NCBI RefSeq assembly: GCF_963678635.1
Contig: NC_087064.1
Location: 17,229,802-17,293,801 of the forward strand
Source of the DNA: Symsagittifera roscoffensis
Lineage: Eukaryota; Xenacoelomorpha; Acoela; Convolutidae
Length of the DNA: 64,000 nt
Direction: 5' to 3'
Part shown: positions 8,531-18,719 of the stretch, piece by piece
Layout: each line of letters starts with the position of its first letter
How positions within the stretch are numbered: the stretch's first letter is position 1
The notes under the pieces: model-generated
Databases searched by the model: none
What the model was told of the DNA's origin: nothing
What the model saw: only the letters and a program-made list of their open reading frames with translations
Position numbers and translations under genes: made by a program

Positions 8531-11136
8531 AATTATTAATTTTTCTCCAACTCCTTTTTCTAGTAACCTCAAATCAAAACATAAACCCTTCCCCTCGTAC
8601 AGGACCACAAGATTTATTAGTAACACATTACGATTGCGAAGAAAATGAACAAAAAACACTACACAAATATGCAATAAATCAAGTATCACAATGTGAAACA
8701 GAACCACAAGCTATAGAAACCACAGATATAATAGCAACACTCTATTCAAAAGCCCGAGCAACAACAGTTACAGGTTATAAATTCACAGCAACATTTTCCG
8801 AAAAGAAAGTACATTGTTCACAAGTCTCGAACGGAAACAAAAACCGACTTGACCATGAATCATTCTATCAAAGTAATATAGAACGTCTTTTACATCTCAA
8901 TCCCGACGATTGTAAAAATGAATTACTTAGACTAAACATCACACGAAATAAAAATTCCCAAAGAAAGTTAGTAAATTTTCAAGTTTTTTCAGACTCTGTA
9001 CATCAATCACAACTTGAAAGACACCAAGGACATATAAAACTAGACGAAAAATACCCGTATAACGGCGCACACGGACGATTAACCTATGACCTACATGATA
9101 AACATTGGATACCACACATTGGTATAAATAACCCATCAAACTGCAAAGCAGACACGAAAAATAAAGGATACCAAGAAATAATGTTTTTCGATTGGAAAAT
9201 ACAACTCGAAAAAATACAACTCACACGAGATTTATCTGATAATACAATGATCTATCAAGGAATCCGACTACCTTGTAAAAATGATCAAGGATATTGCGAC
9301 CCTACAACGAGAACACAAGCAACAATTGTTTGGTTCCCCGAAGATACATGTACAACATTTCAAGTAGCAAAAATACACGCTCGTATGATAAAATTTCACG
9401 AAAAATATTTTATACAATCAATTCCATATGAACAAGTCCATCCATCACGCAAACTAAGTTCCGATTTTAGAAACATAGATAATATAGAAAATAAATTGAC
9501 ACGTTTTCAAATATATCAAGAAACAGAACTTGCATGTAAATACAGGAATCCACTTCACAGAACACAATACTCTGAAATATTAGTTGAATACGAAAAAGGA
9601 TTCGACATGACCACTGGAAAAGTGAAAATCGACCCATATGCCACAGGTCATCCTCTAAACGAAGGAACATCCTATATACCAGTTAATTTTGAAAAAAGCA
9701 ACGGACAACCTGGTGGACATCCAAAACCTTATGACACCAGAAGCACACGCTTACAAGAATTATCACTAATGAATACTACATATTTCGGTAATATCCACTA
9801 TGATATTCATTTGGATATGAAACTAGACTATACAATTAGCCGCATTTTTCAAGAAATGTCACTCTCCGAATTAGAAACACTACACCAACTATGCGAATTA
9901 GAACGAACACAAATATTACAATCACTTGCACTAGCAGTATTAAAAATACCCTACGCAGGATACTTATTATCTGGAAATAGATCAAATTTTTTAGACTACG
10001 AAGGAAACATCTTATGGTTTTATACTTGTACTAAAAAAGTATCACCACTATACGTTTTTGAAGATAAACGATGTTATAAAAGAATCCCTATCTTTTATAA
10101 GAATAAAGTACATTTCGTGGATACACTTTCACGAAGAACCTATTTCTGGGATACCGCAGTCCCATGTGGATCAGAAAACAGCCACAATGTAGTACAACTA
10201 AACCCTGATGAAAATAAATATTATCTTCTCACTCCATATCCCACATTAATGCAATCACTCAAAAAATTTTCACCAGAAAGCATTCGCGCTATTGCTCGAA
10301 ACCCAAATATAGACTTACAATCAATAGGAATCTATTCAAAATCAGATATTCAACATCACATTAGAACACAACAATTCCAAGAATTATTAACACAAATGGA
10401 CACTATACAAAGACAATCAATAGACCAAAATTTACGCAAACTTGCAGAAACCGCAGGATTTGCCGATATCTACACGCAAGACTATAGCGGATATTTTAAA
10501 GACATTAAAGATTATATATATCTAAACGGCGAAAAATACCGTCCCCAAGATATATCACCAATTAACATTTTTAGCTTTGTTACACTCAAGAATGAAATCC
10601 TTGATTTTCTAGGATGGCCCTACTACATCTTAGAAAAATTGACTATATTATACGCAATGTTTAACTTTATTGGATTTCTTTTCTCACTCTTAAAAGGAAT
10701 CTACAATACATGTGCTATACACACACAAGTAAACAGACAAGCAAGCGTAGCACGCATACTCTTTGCAGGATTTTTTGGAATTTTTTCGACATCTATAAAC
10801 AAAATTCTTTTAGACGCACAAATAAAAGAATATAACACAAAAATAACAACACGACAAAATACATACGACGAAGAACATAACAATGTCGACACACAGCCAA
10901 CGGCACCACAATTACCACCCCTACCAAATAACCATCCACTATCCCTAGTCCCACGAAATTTTCGAAATTTAGCCATCACACATAATCCAAATTTTAGACT
11001 CACCACATCGCAAAGTCCCGTCCAACATATAATAACACATCAATCACAAGATGATAATACTTATGAACAAATTATTGAACAACCCCATACCACCGCTTTT
11101 CAATCTCAAAATAATAATTTTTTTAGCCCACGATGA
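8518..11136 (+). CDS. env: Envelope glycoprotein, chuvirus/mononegavirus-like, 872 aa
   Basis: A surface glycoprotein expected to mediate attachment and fusion. The N-terminal signal peptide (residues 1-18, MYILKLLIFLQLLFLVTS) is clear. A long Cys-rich ectodomain has at least three N-glycosylation sequons (NIT, NTT, NRS). Motifs CDPTTR...VWFPEDTC (about 263-278), YAGYLLSGNRSNFLDYEG (about 482-499), CYKRIPIFY (about 518-526) and VDTLSRRTYFWD precede a membrane anchor at about 706-731. A second hydrophobic patch (about 743-760) and a tail of about 110 residues follow. From memory of the family, this motif order and the double hydrophobic C-terminus resemble glycoproteins of Chuviridae and related negative-strand viruses that invertebrate LTR elements have captured; I could not search, so this is an inference. 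The start overlaps the ATG-less ORF; the stop overlaps the next ATG as ATGA. Confidence 0.75.
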   Translation: MYILKLLIFLQLLFLVTSNQNINPSPRTGPQDLLVTHYDCEENEQKTLHKYAINQVSQCETEPQAIETTDIIATLYSKARATTVTGYKFTATFSEKKVHCSQVSNGNKNRLDHESFYQSNIERLLHLNPDDCKNELLRLNITRNKNSQRKLVNFQVFSDSVHQSQLERHQGHIKLDEKYPYNGAHGRLTYDLHDKHWIPHIGINNPSNCKADTKNKGYQEIMFFDWKIQLEKIQLTRDLSDNTMIYQGIRLPCKNDQGYCDPTTRTQATIVWFPEDTCTTFQVAKIHARMIKFHEKYFIQSIPYEQVHPSRKLSSDFRNIDNIENKLTRFQIYQETELACKYRNPLHRTQYSEILVEYEKGFDMTTGKVKIDPYATGHPLNEGTSYIPVNFEKSNGQPGGHPKPYDTRSTRLQELSLMNTTYFGNIHYDIHLDMKLDYTISRIFQEMSLSELETLHQLCELERTQILQSLALAVLKIPYAGYLLSGNRSNFLDYEGNILWFYTCTKKVSPLYVFEDKRCYKRIPIFYKNKVHFVDTLSRRTYFWDTAVPCGSENSHNVVQLNPDENKYYLLTPYPTLMQSLKKFSPESIRAIARNPNIDLQSIGIYSKSDIQHHIRTQQFQELLTQMDTIQRQSIDQNLRKLAETAGFADIYTQDYSGYFKDIKDYIYLNGEKYRPQDISPINIFSFVTLKNEILDFLGWPYYILEKLTILYAMFNFIGFLFSLLKGIYNTCAIHTQVNRQASVARILFAGFFGIFSTSINKILLDAQIKEYNTKITTRQNTYDEEHNNVDTQPTAPQLPPLPNNHPLSLVPRNFRNLAITHNPNFRLTTSQSPVQHIITHQSQDDNTYEQIIEQPHTTAFQSQNNNFFSPR

Positions 11137-12926
11137 GCCGCCAACTTGGATCACTCCATCGATCAAATTCCCATCCAACCAACCTTCCTTCTTCAATCCC
11201 AATAATACCACTTTTTGCTTTTCCGCCACCCGATTTTCCACCTAGCAATGTAACATCAGGCATGAATTCCGACACTAACTCACAAATTTCAGTTTTATAC
11301 TCCATTTCACAGCTAAATAATCCGAATATTGAAACCCCCGATGAATTTGCCGACTCAGAACCATCTCCATCCAATAATTTTCATAACCCTTCTCATTTTT
11401 CTCAACCTCCTTTTCAACCCATATTGTCAAATAACCCTGACCCAATCACTCCCACACCCTCTTATGCTTCCCAAGTTACCCCAACCTATTCCTCATACCA
11501 TTCTGACCAATCATCTCCAGACACCCCCCGAATCTCCCCAGAGCTAGACAATTTTATTACCCTCCAACAACAACCCTACCACCTTAACACCCCGACCATA
11601 AACCAAATCTCCTCCACTACAAATTCATCCAATCCCCCTACACCCTCTTCAAATTATACTGAATCATTAGCACCATCATCCACATCAACTGAATCCTCAC
11701 TCAACACTAATAGAGCTTACCGCACTTTTAAAAGAAAGTTCCCCAACCATCCTTTCCCAGCAAAACCAGGAACAGCCCGTGAATACATCAACCACCCCCA
11801 GCATACTAACACCAAAGAATTTTTAGCTATCACTTTACCCTCATTTCCACAATACACCATAAACACCCCTCATGACGCTAACGAAACACGCAACTTTGTA
11901 GACGAATACGTTTTAATGCCCACTCTCTCTTGGACCTCATACTATCATTTCACTAACCCTCTTTGCTTACCTTTAACCAACACTTCCATCGATACAGACC
12001 GAAACAAAGATATGCTATATCGACTAACTACACCACTCACCGCTAGACAGTTTACTTACGTAGGATATAAAAAATCACTAAAAATACACACTGCACCTAG
12101 AGCTAATGAATATACACTAGAATACTACGATCACAACATCATCAGAGCTAACCAAGATCAATTCTTAGACGACGATCGCTTCGCTAATCCACAAATCACC
12201 GAGAAATTTTTCATCAAGACACCATATGTATTTACACTAAACATTTTCGACCGAAAGTTTGATCACATTATTTCAGAAGCACTAACAAACACACAAGCAT
12301 ACGAAAGTTTTAAAGAACGCTTCCAAATCTTTTCACTAACCTTTCATTTCCTTGCACCACACGAAAGAGATTTACACTGCTCACACGATATTATGTTGCG
12401 CACTAAACAAACACATACATACAGTTACTATCGTTTCATCCAAAATCACTTTGACCTCCACACACCCTCTAGACAACCACACCATCGTTTCCAATTCATC
12501 AATTCAAAATACACTTCACCGTATTTCCTAAATTTCACATATTGTATTAAAGACACTAACCTCCATGGTATTCTTCGTAATTATGACCCCATAACCCAAA
12601 TGTATATTTTCTGCCCCATCACCAAGACCTTCAACGCCGAAGAATCCCGACCCTTCCTTATCCCGCACGAGTTTGTACAGCCTATGGAGATCCCAATTTT
12701 AGAATTCATCCACAACACTAAATTTAACCACAAATTATATAACTTAATCCAAAACACACCTTATGAGTTTGCAGTAGGCACTGAAGAACTAACCACTATT
12801 AAGGCACTTCAATTGCTTTGGCCACTGCTTCAAACTAAAAATATCATCCGCATCTTAGCTAAACTACTAACAACTTCAGAACTAATTCACGATATCTTCC
12901 CCCACGGTTTTTTCCCCGACGACTAA
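11133..12926 (+). CDS. Unknown structural or accessory protein of the retroelement, 597 aa
   Basis: I do not recognise the family. No signal peptide or TM segment is seen. Residues 1 to about 190 are Pro/Ser/Thr/Asn-rich and probably disordered. A basic patch (RAYRTFKRKF, about 195-204) follows, then about 390 residues of balanced composition rich in His, Tyr, Phe and Thr that should fold. The start is fixed by the ATGA shared with the envelope stop, and that ATGA is also present at 49,341-49,344 in the second copy. The second copy also matches segments such as the one around FDRKFDHIISEAL, with a large deletion before it. The stop codon is directly followed by a consensus splice donor. A matrix-, nucleocapsid- or RNA-binding-like role fits its position after a glycoprotein and its cytosolic character, but this is speculation. 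Confidence 0.75.
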   Translation: MSRQLGSLHRSNSHPTNLPSSIPIIPLFAFPPPDFPPSNVTSGMNSDTNSQISVLYSISQLNNPNIETPDEFADSEPSPSNNFHNPSHFSQPPFQPILSNNPDPITPTPSYASQVTPTYSSYHSDQSSPDTPRISPELDNFITLQQQPYHLNTPTINQISSTTNSSNPPTPSSNYTESLAPSSTSTESSLNTNRAYRTFKRKFPNHPFPAKPGTAREYINHPQHTNTKEFLAITLPSFPQYTINTPHDANETRNFVDEYVLMPTLSWTSYYHFTNPLCLPLTNTSIDTDRNKDMLYRLTTPLTARQFTYVGYKKSLKIHTAPRANEYTLEYYDHNIIRANQDQFLDDDRFANPQITEKFFIKTPYVFTLNIFDRKFDHIISEALTNTQAYESFKERFQIFSLTFHFLAPHERDLHCSHDIMLRTKQTHTYSYYRFIQNHFDLHTPSRQPHHRFQFINSKYTSPYFLNFTYCIKDTNLHGILRNYDPITQMYIFCPITKTFNAEESRPFLIPHEFVQPMEIPILEFIHNTKFNHKLYNLIQNTPYEFAVGTEELTTIKALQLLWPLLQTKNIIRILAKLLTTSELIHDIFPHGFFPDD

Positions 12927-12929
12927 CAG

Positions 12930-13008
12930 GTAAGTATGAATTCAATGAATATTACTAACTAATTACAATATTAAAAAACTCACCATTCTTTATTCATGTT
13001 TTCTTTAG
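12930..13008 (+). other. Consensus spliceosomal intron, 79 bp, just after the last ORF
   Basis: Donor CAG|GTAAGTAT at 12927-12937 is a full match to the U1 consensus. Branch site TACTAAC lies at 12953-12959, and a pyrimidine-rich stretch ends in TTTCTTTAG at 13000-13008. The branch A to acceptor distance is 50 nt, and the size is typical of invertebrate introns. The donor starts three bases after the ORF stop, so splicing here does not change the protein. The same acceptor could also be joined to an upstream donor. Confidence 0.6.
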
Positions 13009-14374
13009 ATTTTTAGCCTTCATCCTAGATCATCTGAAAAATTCACAAAAGAAAAATAAAAAATAGCAAACTTCTTCAAAACTGTTAAAAACCCTATTAA
13101 ACTTGTGCACCAACAATTAAATAAATATAATACCAATGCAGTAAATTAATTTATAAAATTTTCCCCCAAAAGCAGTAAATATACATATGATGAAAATTTG
13201 TATCTTAAAATTCCCCCATAACTAGCAGTAAATTTCCAAGTTCTATGCAGTAAATTAATAAAATGCAATTTCAGTACTAACCTTTTGATATTTTCATTCA
13301 TTCGCACAGAAATTCTATCCACACTCGCACAGCTCGCCCACGAAGAATTGTTTAAATAATGATTTTAAGTTTCAAGTTTTCACACTCAACAACTCTAACA
13401 CACGATAACAAGTTTCAAACTTTCCTTTAACCCGGTTGGAAAAGAATTATATACTAAACCAAACTAACCAACGCAGCTTACTAAACACCACAAATCATAA
13501 AATAACAGCATGACTTGAGAAAAGAAAACCAACGGTACCCAAACCGGATTAACCCAGTTTAAAACTGGATAATTTATTCTTTTGAAGACTATAATAAAGT
13601 CTAAGAAAGAAATAATAAAACACAAAAAAGTCATAAGACAAACCCATAACAAAAACAATTTGATTTTTAAAAAAAGGACACAACCAAAGGAACATAAGAA
13701 AGACCAACACAAACCCAACATAAAACGTTATCACATAACAGGACTTCTCAAAGAAACCGCACGAAATCATACTCCCACTCCTGGCCTAACCCACCAGAGA
13801 GGACGTCCTGAGCATGCTCTATAGCCGGCCTAACCCACGGCGCTACATCCACGCTTTGTGACCACACTTCTATTTTTAACAAGAGGTACTCAAGGGTGAG
13901 TAACTCTTCAAAATAACCGAACTAAAACAAAATGCTTTTGTGAAAACAACTAACTAAATTCATAATTAAAAAACTAAACTAATAAAAATTTTATGAAATG
14001 TAAATCATACCTTGCAGTATATAGATCAGCACACAACAACAAAGACGAACATCCAAAGACAAAATGACCCCACTACACTCGAACAAGAATGGCTAACCAC
14101 AACCGATATGCCGTCCACAATCACAACTCAAAGGATTTAGAGTACGACTTGACTTCGCAGAAAAGGACTTCATTGAACTAGACCAATGACCACCTCGATG
14201 TTCAAGTATACGTACAGATCCGAGTAACCAGGCATCCCCTCCACGCACAATCTCCACGCCATTCCCAAGCTAGATCAAACACAAAAGAAGTTCTCTCCGA
14301 AGAACAGAAAAACCTGACATAGCCAACCATTCTGAAATCAGAATTGATGCTGTTGCAGAGACTCAGTCGTTGTC
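13009..14374 (+). other. Long non-coding tail of the retroelement
   Basis: About 1.4 kb without a supported gene. It holds four GCAGTAAAT words (13138, 13172, 13224, 13247), two CCCCC-containing spacers between them, a GGCCTAACCCAC word near 13783 and 13826, and a possible splice donor GGGTGAGT near 13895. A Lys-rich 80-codon ORF at 13582-13824 looks like composition rather than a gene. Confidence 0.5.
13138..13255 (+). repeat. Cluster of four GCAGTAAAT motifs
   Basis: Copies start at 13138, 13172, 13224 and 13247. The second and third are each preceded by an AAAATT(TT)CCCCC block, making a diverged direct repeat of about 52 bp. Position and spacing suggest an RNA or protein binding element in the 3' untranslated region; nothing in the sequence proves it. 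Confidence 0.5.
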
Positions 14375-14397
14375 ACAAGAAGAAGCGGAAGAAAATT
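14375..14397 (+). promoter_or_regulatory. Candidate polypurine tract
   Basis: A nearly pure A/G run, AGAAGAAGCGGAAGAAAA, sits at the right side of the non-coding tail, where second-strand priming of an LTR element is expected. The next bases contain a TG that could start the 3' LTR. It cannot be confirmed without the 5' LTR. Confidence 0.35.
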
Positions 14398-14398
14398 A

Positions 14399-14944
14399 TG
14401 ATGTTCGCCAAATACCAACGTCCATCATCCATCCTTGAACTACAGAAGAACTGTTCTAAAAAACTCTGTAAAACCCGGATGGGTGGAACCTGATCTAAAC
14501 TACATTTTATGATTGGATAAATTAAATGTTTTACCAATGTAAAGTATTTAATATTAACCAATCATGATCCATCTAACTAACAACCCACTTATTTGTAAGT
14601 GCTGAAGTTACTTGTAATTTCAGCACCAGAGAGATTTGAATTTAACTTAGAAATTAGTTGGACTCTCCCGAGCACTTCAGCAGCCGCAATAAACCAGTAT
14701 ACCCTAGATCTATTGAGCCTAGCAGAGACTAGTTAAACAACCTGAGACTAGATAGTATAAGAGTAAGATTAGGATCGGTATTAGACTAAGAAGTTGCACG
14801 AATCTATCCGGCCGAAAATAAGATAGCGTGACGAGCAGACGGTGTACCCTATCCGAAATTACTCTATGAGTTACACTTCGGTCCTAACTCAAGTTGGTCT
14901 GAGAAAATAGCAAACTAAGTGTATACTTTCCGACACTGCCTTCA
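14399..14944 (+). repeat. Candidate 3' LTR
   Basis: Begins TGATGTTCGCC after the candidate polypurine tract and could end CACTGCCTTCA. In between are CCAAT-type boxes in both orientations (about 14,511, 14,533, 14,558) and an AATAAA at about 14,688, as expected of U3-R. The partner LTR is outside the window, so both borders are guesses. Confidence 0.25.
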
Positions 14945-15581
14945 AAACCAAAGCAAAAACGAAACAGAGACTGCAGCTGAGCCGGGAACATTAACTTAAA
15001 AGAATCTGACAAACAATTGAAAGCGTCCATTTTTATTCAAAATCACCCAAATTATAAGCAATATTACGACTGAAATGTGTTATTAATTTGTAAAGTTTCC
15101 AAGTTGCCCACATTGGAAAAGCGATATCTAAATTTTGTTTCATCTTTCCACAAAACACGCAAAATTTCTACTCGTGGTTTTTTCTTCGGTACAAATTCAT
15201 GTTTTCAAGCTGTCACTCGAACGCTTTTTTGTCATAACTAACATTAAATCAAGACAGCGGATAAATATGTTTTTTTTTTTAAAAAAAATCCAATGCGAAG
15301 GTAAAATTCGACCTGGTTAATGGGCAACAGCCCCAGTGTGACTCTTAGCGCTCGCTAACTCACTTCAAGAGCACTAGTTTGTGGTCGATTTTGAACTGTA
15401 AAAAGTACTTAAACATAATATTTTGCCCTGAAAAGCAGCAAAAATTTCTCAGAGGATCCCCGAAAAGATCTTTTGATTGATTGAGTGCCTCTATACTCAG
15501 GAAAGCGAATTTCATCTTGGTTTTTTTACTAGGAGAGGCTAGAGGTACTATTGATAACCCATTCTGTCCTGTAAGACTTTG
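14945..15581. other. Unique non-coding stretch
   Basis: No gene seen. A poly-T/poly-A run near 15,270-15,290 is the only notable feature. Confidence 0.4.
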
Positions 15582-15855
15582 AGTTTCTGCGTTTCCTTAA
15601 TTATAAAGTCGTATTTAAACCGTTTACTGACTTATTTTGATATATATTCAATTTTTTCTGCGTACAACTTTTTTTCGTTGACTTATGGTGCAGACGACGA
15701 AGTTTTCAAATCTGAAGATCTTAAGATTTGAAAACTTCGTCGTCGACACCATAAGTCAACGAAAAACAGTTGTACGCAGAAAAAATTGAATGTATATCAA
15801 AATAAGTCAGTAAACGGTTGAATTACGACTTTAAAATTAAGGAAACGCAGAAACT
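15582..15855. repeat. Near-perfect palindrome (foldback/MITE-like), arms of about 137 bp
   Basis: The segment begins AGTTTCTGCGTTTCCTTAA and ends with its reverse complement. The arms match almost throughout, meeting at AGATCT near 15,717 with essentially no loop. Differences are scattered single bases and a short indel. No coding content. Likely a foldback-type non-autonomous transposon or a recent inverted duplication. Confidence 0.85.
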
Positions 15856-16358
15856 TTTAAAATGCTTGTCTTTTAAATTAGTTTTCTAAGCAAGAAACAC
15901 TAAAAACATCTGCTCAAAATATCTAAACGGTAGCCCCCACGTTGTTATACTTAGCAATGTGCTTTTATGGCATGATTAAACTAATATCTCAAGAAGTCAA
16001 CTAATCAGCAAAAAGAATCGATGCCTATCGTCATAGTAGTTAAGAAAAGATGTTTTTGGTTGAAAAAATTAGTGCTAGAAACTGGAACAAGTTGAAAAAA
16101 GTGGAAGAAATAATTTTTTGCTGTCGTCTCCGAGACATCGTTGCGCTCGTCGACCAATCCCCTCTCGAGCTTGCCAGTCGGTTTTTGTGCTTCCATTAAC
16201 TTAAAAATGTTCCCCTCACAATTATCTTTCAAAAGAAATTGTCAATAAGTGGATTTTGAGTATCGTAGTTGTTGATTGTCTAAATTATACAAATAAATTA
16301 TTCTTTTAGGCTTCGTTTGTAACCTATAAAGCATCGAGCAAAGAGATTCGCTAAAAGC
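15856..16358. other. Unique non-coding stretch
   Basis: No gene, repeat or RNA structure seen. It precedes the BEL/Pao remnant, whose 5' LTR may lie here, but no matching copy is visible. Confidence 0.35.
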
Positions 16359-18461
16359 ATGAAACAAAATATACATAAAATATTGAATAAGTTGTTTGAA
16401 AAAAGAGACTCCACAGAAAATGATTCTTACAAACATCATGTTTTCGTGCTACAGTTCACTGAAAACCAAAGCCGCTCGACAAAAATCAAAACAGCTATCA
16501 AAAATTGTGAAACTTTAATGGAACAGGCAGTTAAAAAAAAGAAATCATTCAATTGGCTGGAAAAGCCGAAGACGCCGACTAATACTAGGTCTACATCTTC
16601 GCTTCAAACGGGAGCCACTCGGTCCAAAATGTCAAATGTAGCTTCCAAGAAACTGAACCCTTGAAATCTAAGAGTTCTAGTGAGAGGAAACGCAATCTTG
16701 CTTTGAAAAAGTTGCGGCAAGAAGAACGTGCCAGGCAGGCTAGCGTAGCCTTAAAGTTAAAACAGCAACAAAATGAATTAGAGTTAGAGCCATTAGCTGC
16801 GGATCATAGGAGAAAGTTGAAAAAAATATTTGTGAAGGATTGCAAGTGGAAGATGACCTATCTGCTGTAGGTGAAAAGTTAGATAAGACGAGTGTAACAG
16901 GAGTCAGTCTTCAACCTGATGAAAAAAGGGAGGAGGATTGTACGGCTTCCTGGGTGCATTCTATCAAAGACCTTTTTCTGCAGTTTTGGCCACTCAACCG
17001 GAAAACCCAGTTACTATTGAACACACATGGTTTTCCACAATGGGCTTGCCGTCAAATCCTGAGCTTCATGGAAACTCCGTTCATGGTTTCAATACTGGGC
17101 ATGTAGCATCTAGTGATCCTGGTTTGCATATCAGTAATCATCTAGCCTCTCGGCAAAATTACCCGAAATCAAATTTGTCATCACATACTTGAAGCATCTG
17201 TGAAGGTTCCACATTGTCTAGCACCTCATGTCGGTGTTAATTGTCAACCACTTTCCGCTATTCCTCAAGCTGATTTTCTTCCGAACTACGGATCAATTTT
17301 TGGTAACACAAATATGTAGGGTCTGATTAACCAATTTCCATTAATGCACACAATTCCACAAACTGTCGGGCATTCTGTGCCATAGATCTGTTGAAACCAA
17401 CCGATAAACATTCATTTGTCAACAGCGCATTCACATAACTACCGGATGCAGAATCTGCAGCTTTTTGTGCACCTGTCTGAGCTGGAATTAGCGAGTCTGG
17501 TGGGCCCATTTGGGTTATTTCAGCATGTGGTTTGACCCCGCAAACACCTGTGATGATCAAACCCATGTGCAAACCCCATCAGAATGCCAAAGCGAATGTG
17601 TTTTCTTTGGCCACTCCGATTGGACGTACTTCAAGCGGGACCATTGGTGGTACCGTACACTTCTCAAGCTGATCCCCAAAGTGCAAGCTCCGCTAACCAA
17701 GGGTTTTCTAATCCTACTGTTGATTCTCTATATGAACATCCGGTAGAGCAACCAATTTCGGCTCGTGAACTAGCTGAAATCATCAAAGTTAGCCGCGAGT
17801 GTCGTCTCCCAGAATTGAAATTAGGTCAATTTGATGGAAACGCTCTGAGCTGGCACAAATGGGTGGGAAAGTTTACCTCAACCATCGATCTCGCCCTTCC
17901 GAGTGATGAAGAGAAATTAACTTACTTAAAGACGCTCGTAACCTAAAAAGCAAAAGCGGCGGTCGCCGAATACAGTTATAGTGGAGTTTTTTAATATAAT
18001 GCAATTGCTACATTGCATAGAAAATTTGGTCAGCCTCATTCTGTATTTGGGACTCATTTGGATAGGCCAGATTTCCTCCCCTCAAAATGCATAGTTCAGA
18101 GAATGTCTTCAGTTTTTCTTGTGCCGTTTCCAGACTAGTAGCACTCTTTCAATTGATGTCATCTCATGATGACCTTAAAAGCGTGACTCTTCTGAACCAA
18201 GCTGTTGGCAAGCTCCCAACAAAATCGAAACAAGCTTGGTCAACGCATACCGTTAGGCGTAATTGGCAGCGTCCCAGCCTCTTAGATTTCAATAAGTATT
18301 TAAAAGACAAAGTGGAGGGCCACGAAAAGTTGCACGTTAATGGTTCTAGACCTAAAATGGAAGAAACAGTTAAGCCGAAAACAACAAATGTTTTTGCATC
18401 AATCATTAAGTGCCCTAGTGATAACGAAAGCAAGTCTAGTTATCCGCCGTGCCTGCTGTAA
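16359..18461 (+). pseudogene. BEL/Pao gag remnant
   Basis: Pieces at 16359-16664, 16661-16870 (a Lys/Glu/Gln-rich coiled coil, RKLKK), 17584-17946 and 18087-18461. The third carries ELKLGQFDGNALSWHKW, the hallmark of the DUF1759 Gag domain of BEL/Pao, where the usual form is a leucine/proline lead-in followed by FDG and a W. The fourth continues the domain. The pieces are in different frames and separated by stops (for example TAA at 17944), so no intact product is possible. Confidence 0.75.
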
Positions 18462-18719
18462 AAAGAAAGCAAGCCTTTTGGTCTTGGGTTGCGTTCAAAG
18501 AAAAAAATGCCACTCAGCGAGCCAATTTTGTTATTGAGCAAAAACCTTGCATGCCCAAAAACGAAGGCCAAGAAATGTCCAAAAGATTGTGAGAGCACGC
18601 ACAACGTCCTTCTGCACAGTGCTGAAAAAGTTTTTCCATCATAGGAAAAAAAACATCAAGTAGACCACATGAGTGTCAATCGAAAGATGTTAAACAAGTT
18701 TCTACTCACGCCGCTGCGG

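Larger units (their letters stand above)
1..14944 (+). mobile_element. Envelope-bearing Ty3/gypsy-type LTR retroelement (endogenous retrovirus-like), 5' end outside window
   Basis: Seen: consecutive + strand ORFs in the order Gag-protease, RT-RNase H-integrase, small hydrophobic ORFs, an ATG-less ORF, a signal-peptide/TM glycoprotein and a further ORF, then an intron and a non-coding tail. The domain order RT, RNase H, integrase and a GPY/F-like integrase tail is that of Ty3/gypsy (Metaviridae); BEL/Pao has a different RNase H region. The + strand is rich in A and C, as in many retroelements. The element is incomplete: the 5' LTR, primer binding site and Gag start lie before base 1, so the 3' LTR cannot be fixed by comparison. 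The right end given is a guess based on a TG...CA candidate LTR. All long ORFs except RT are unbroken, so the copy is young. Confidence 0.8.

Noticed and set aside
11044-11547. Overlapping ORFs around the start of the last ORF (both strands)
   Set aside because: Shadows of the Pro/Ser-rich coding region; no conservation in the second copy.
13582-13824. 80-codon Lys-rich ORF in the 3' tail
   Set aside because: Composition follows the A-rich strand; no domain or conservation to support it.
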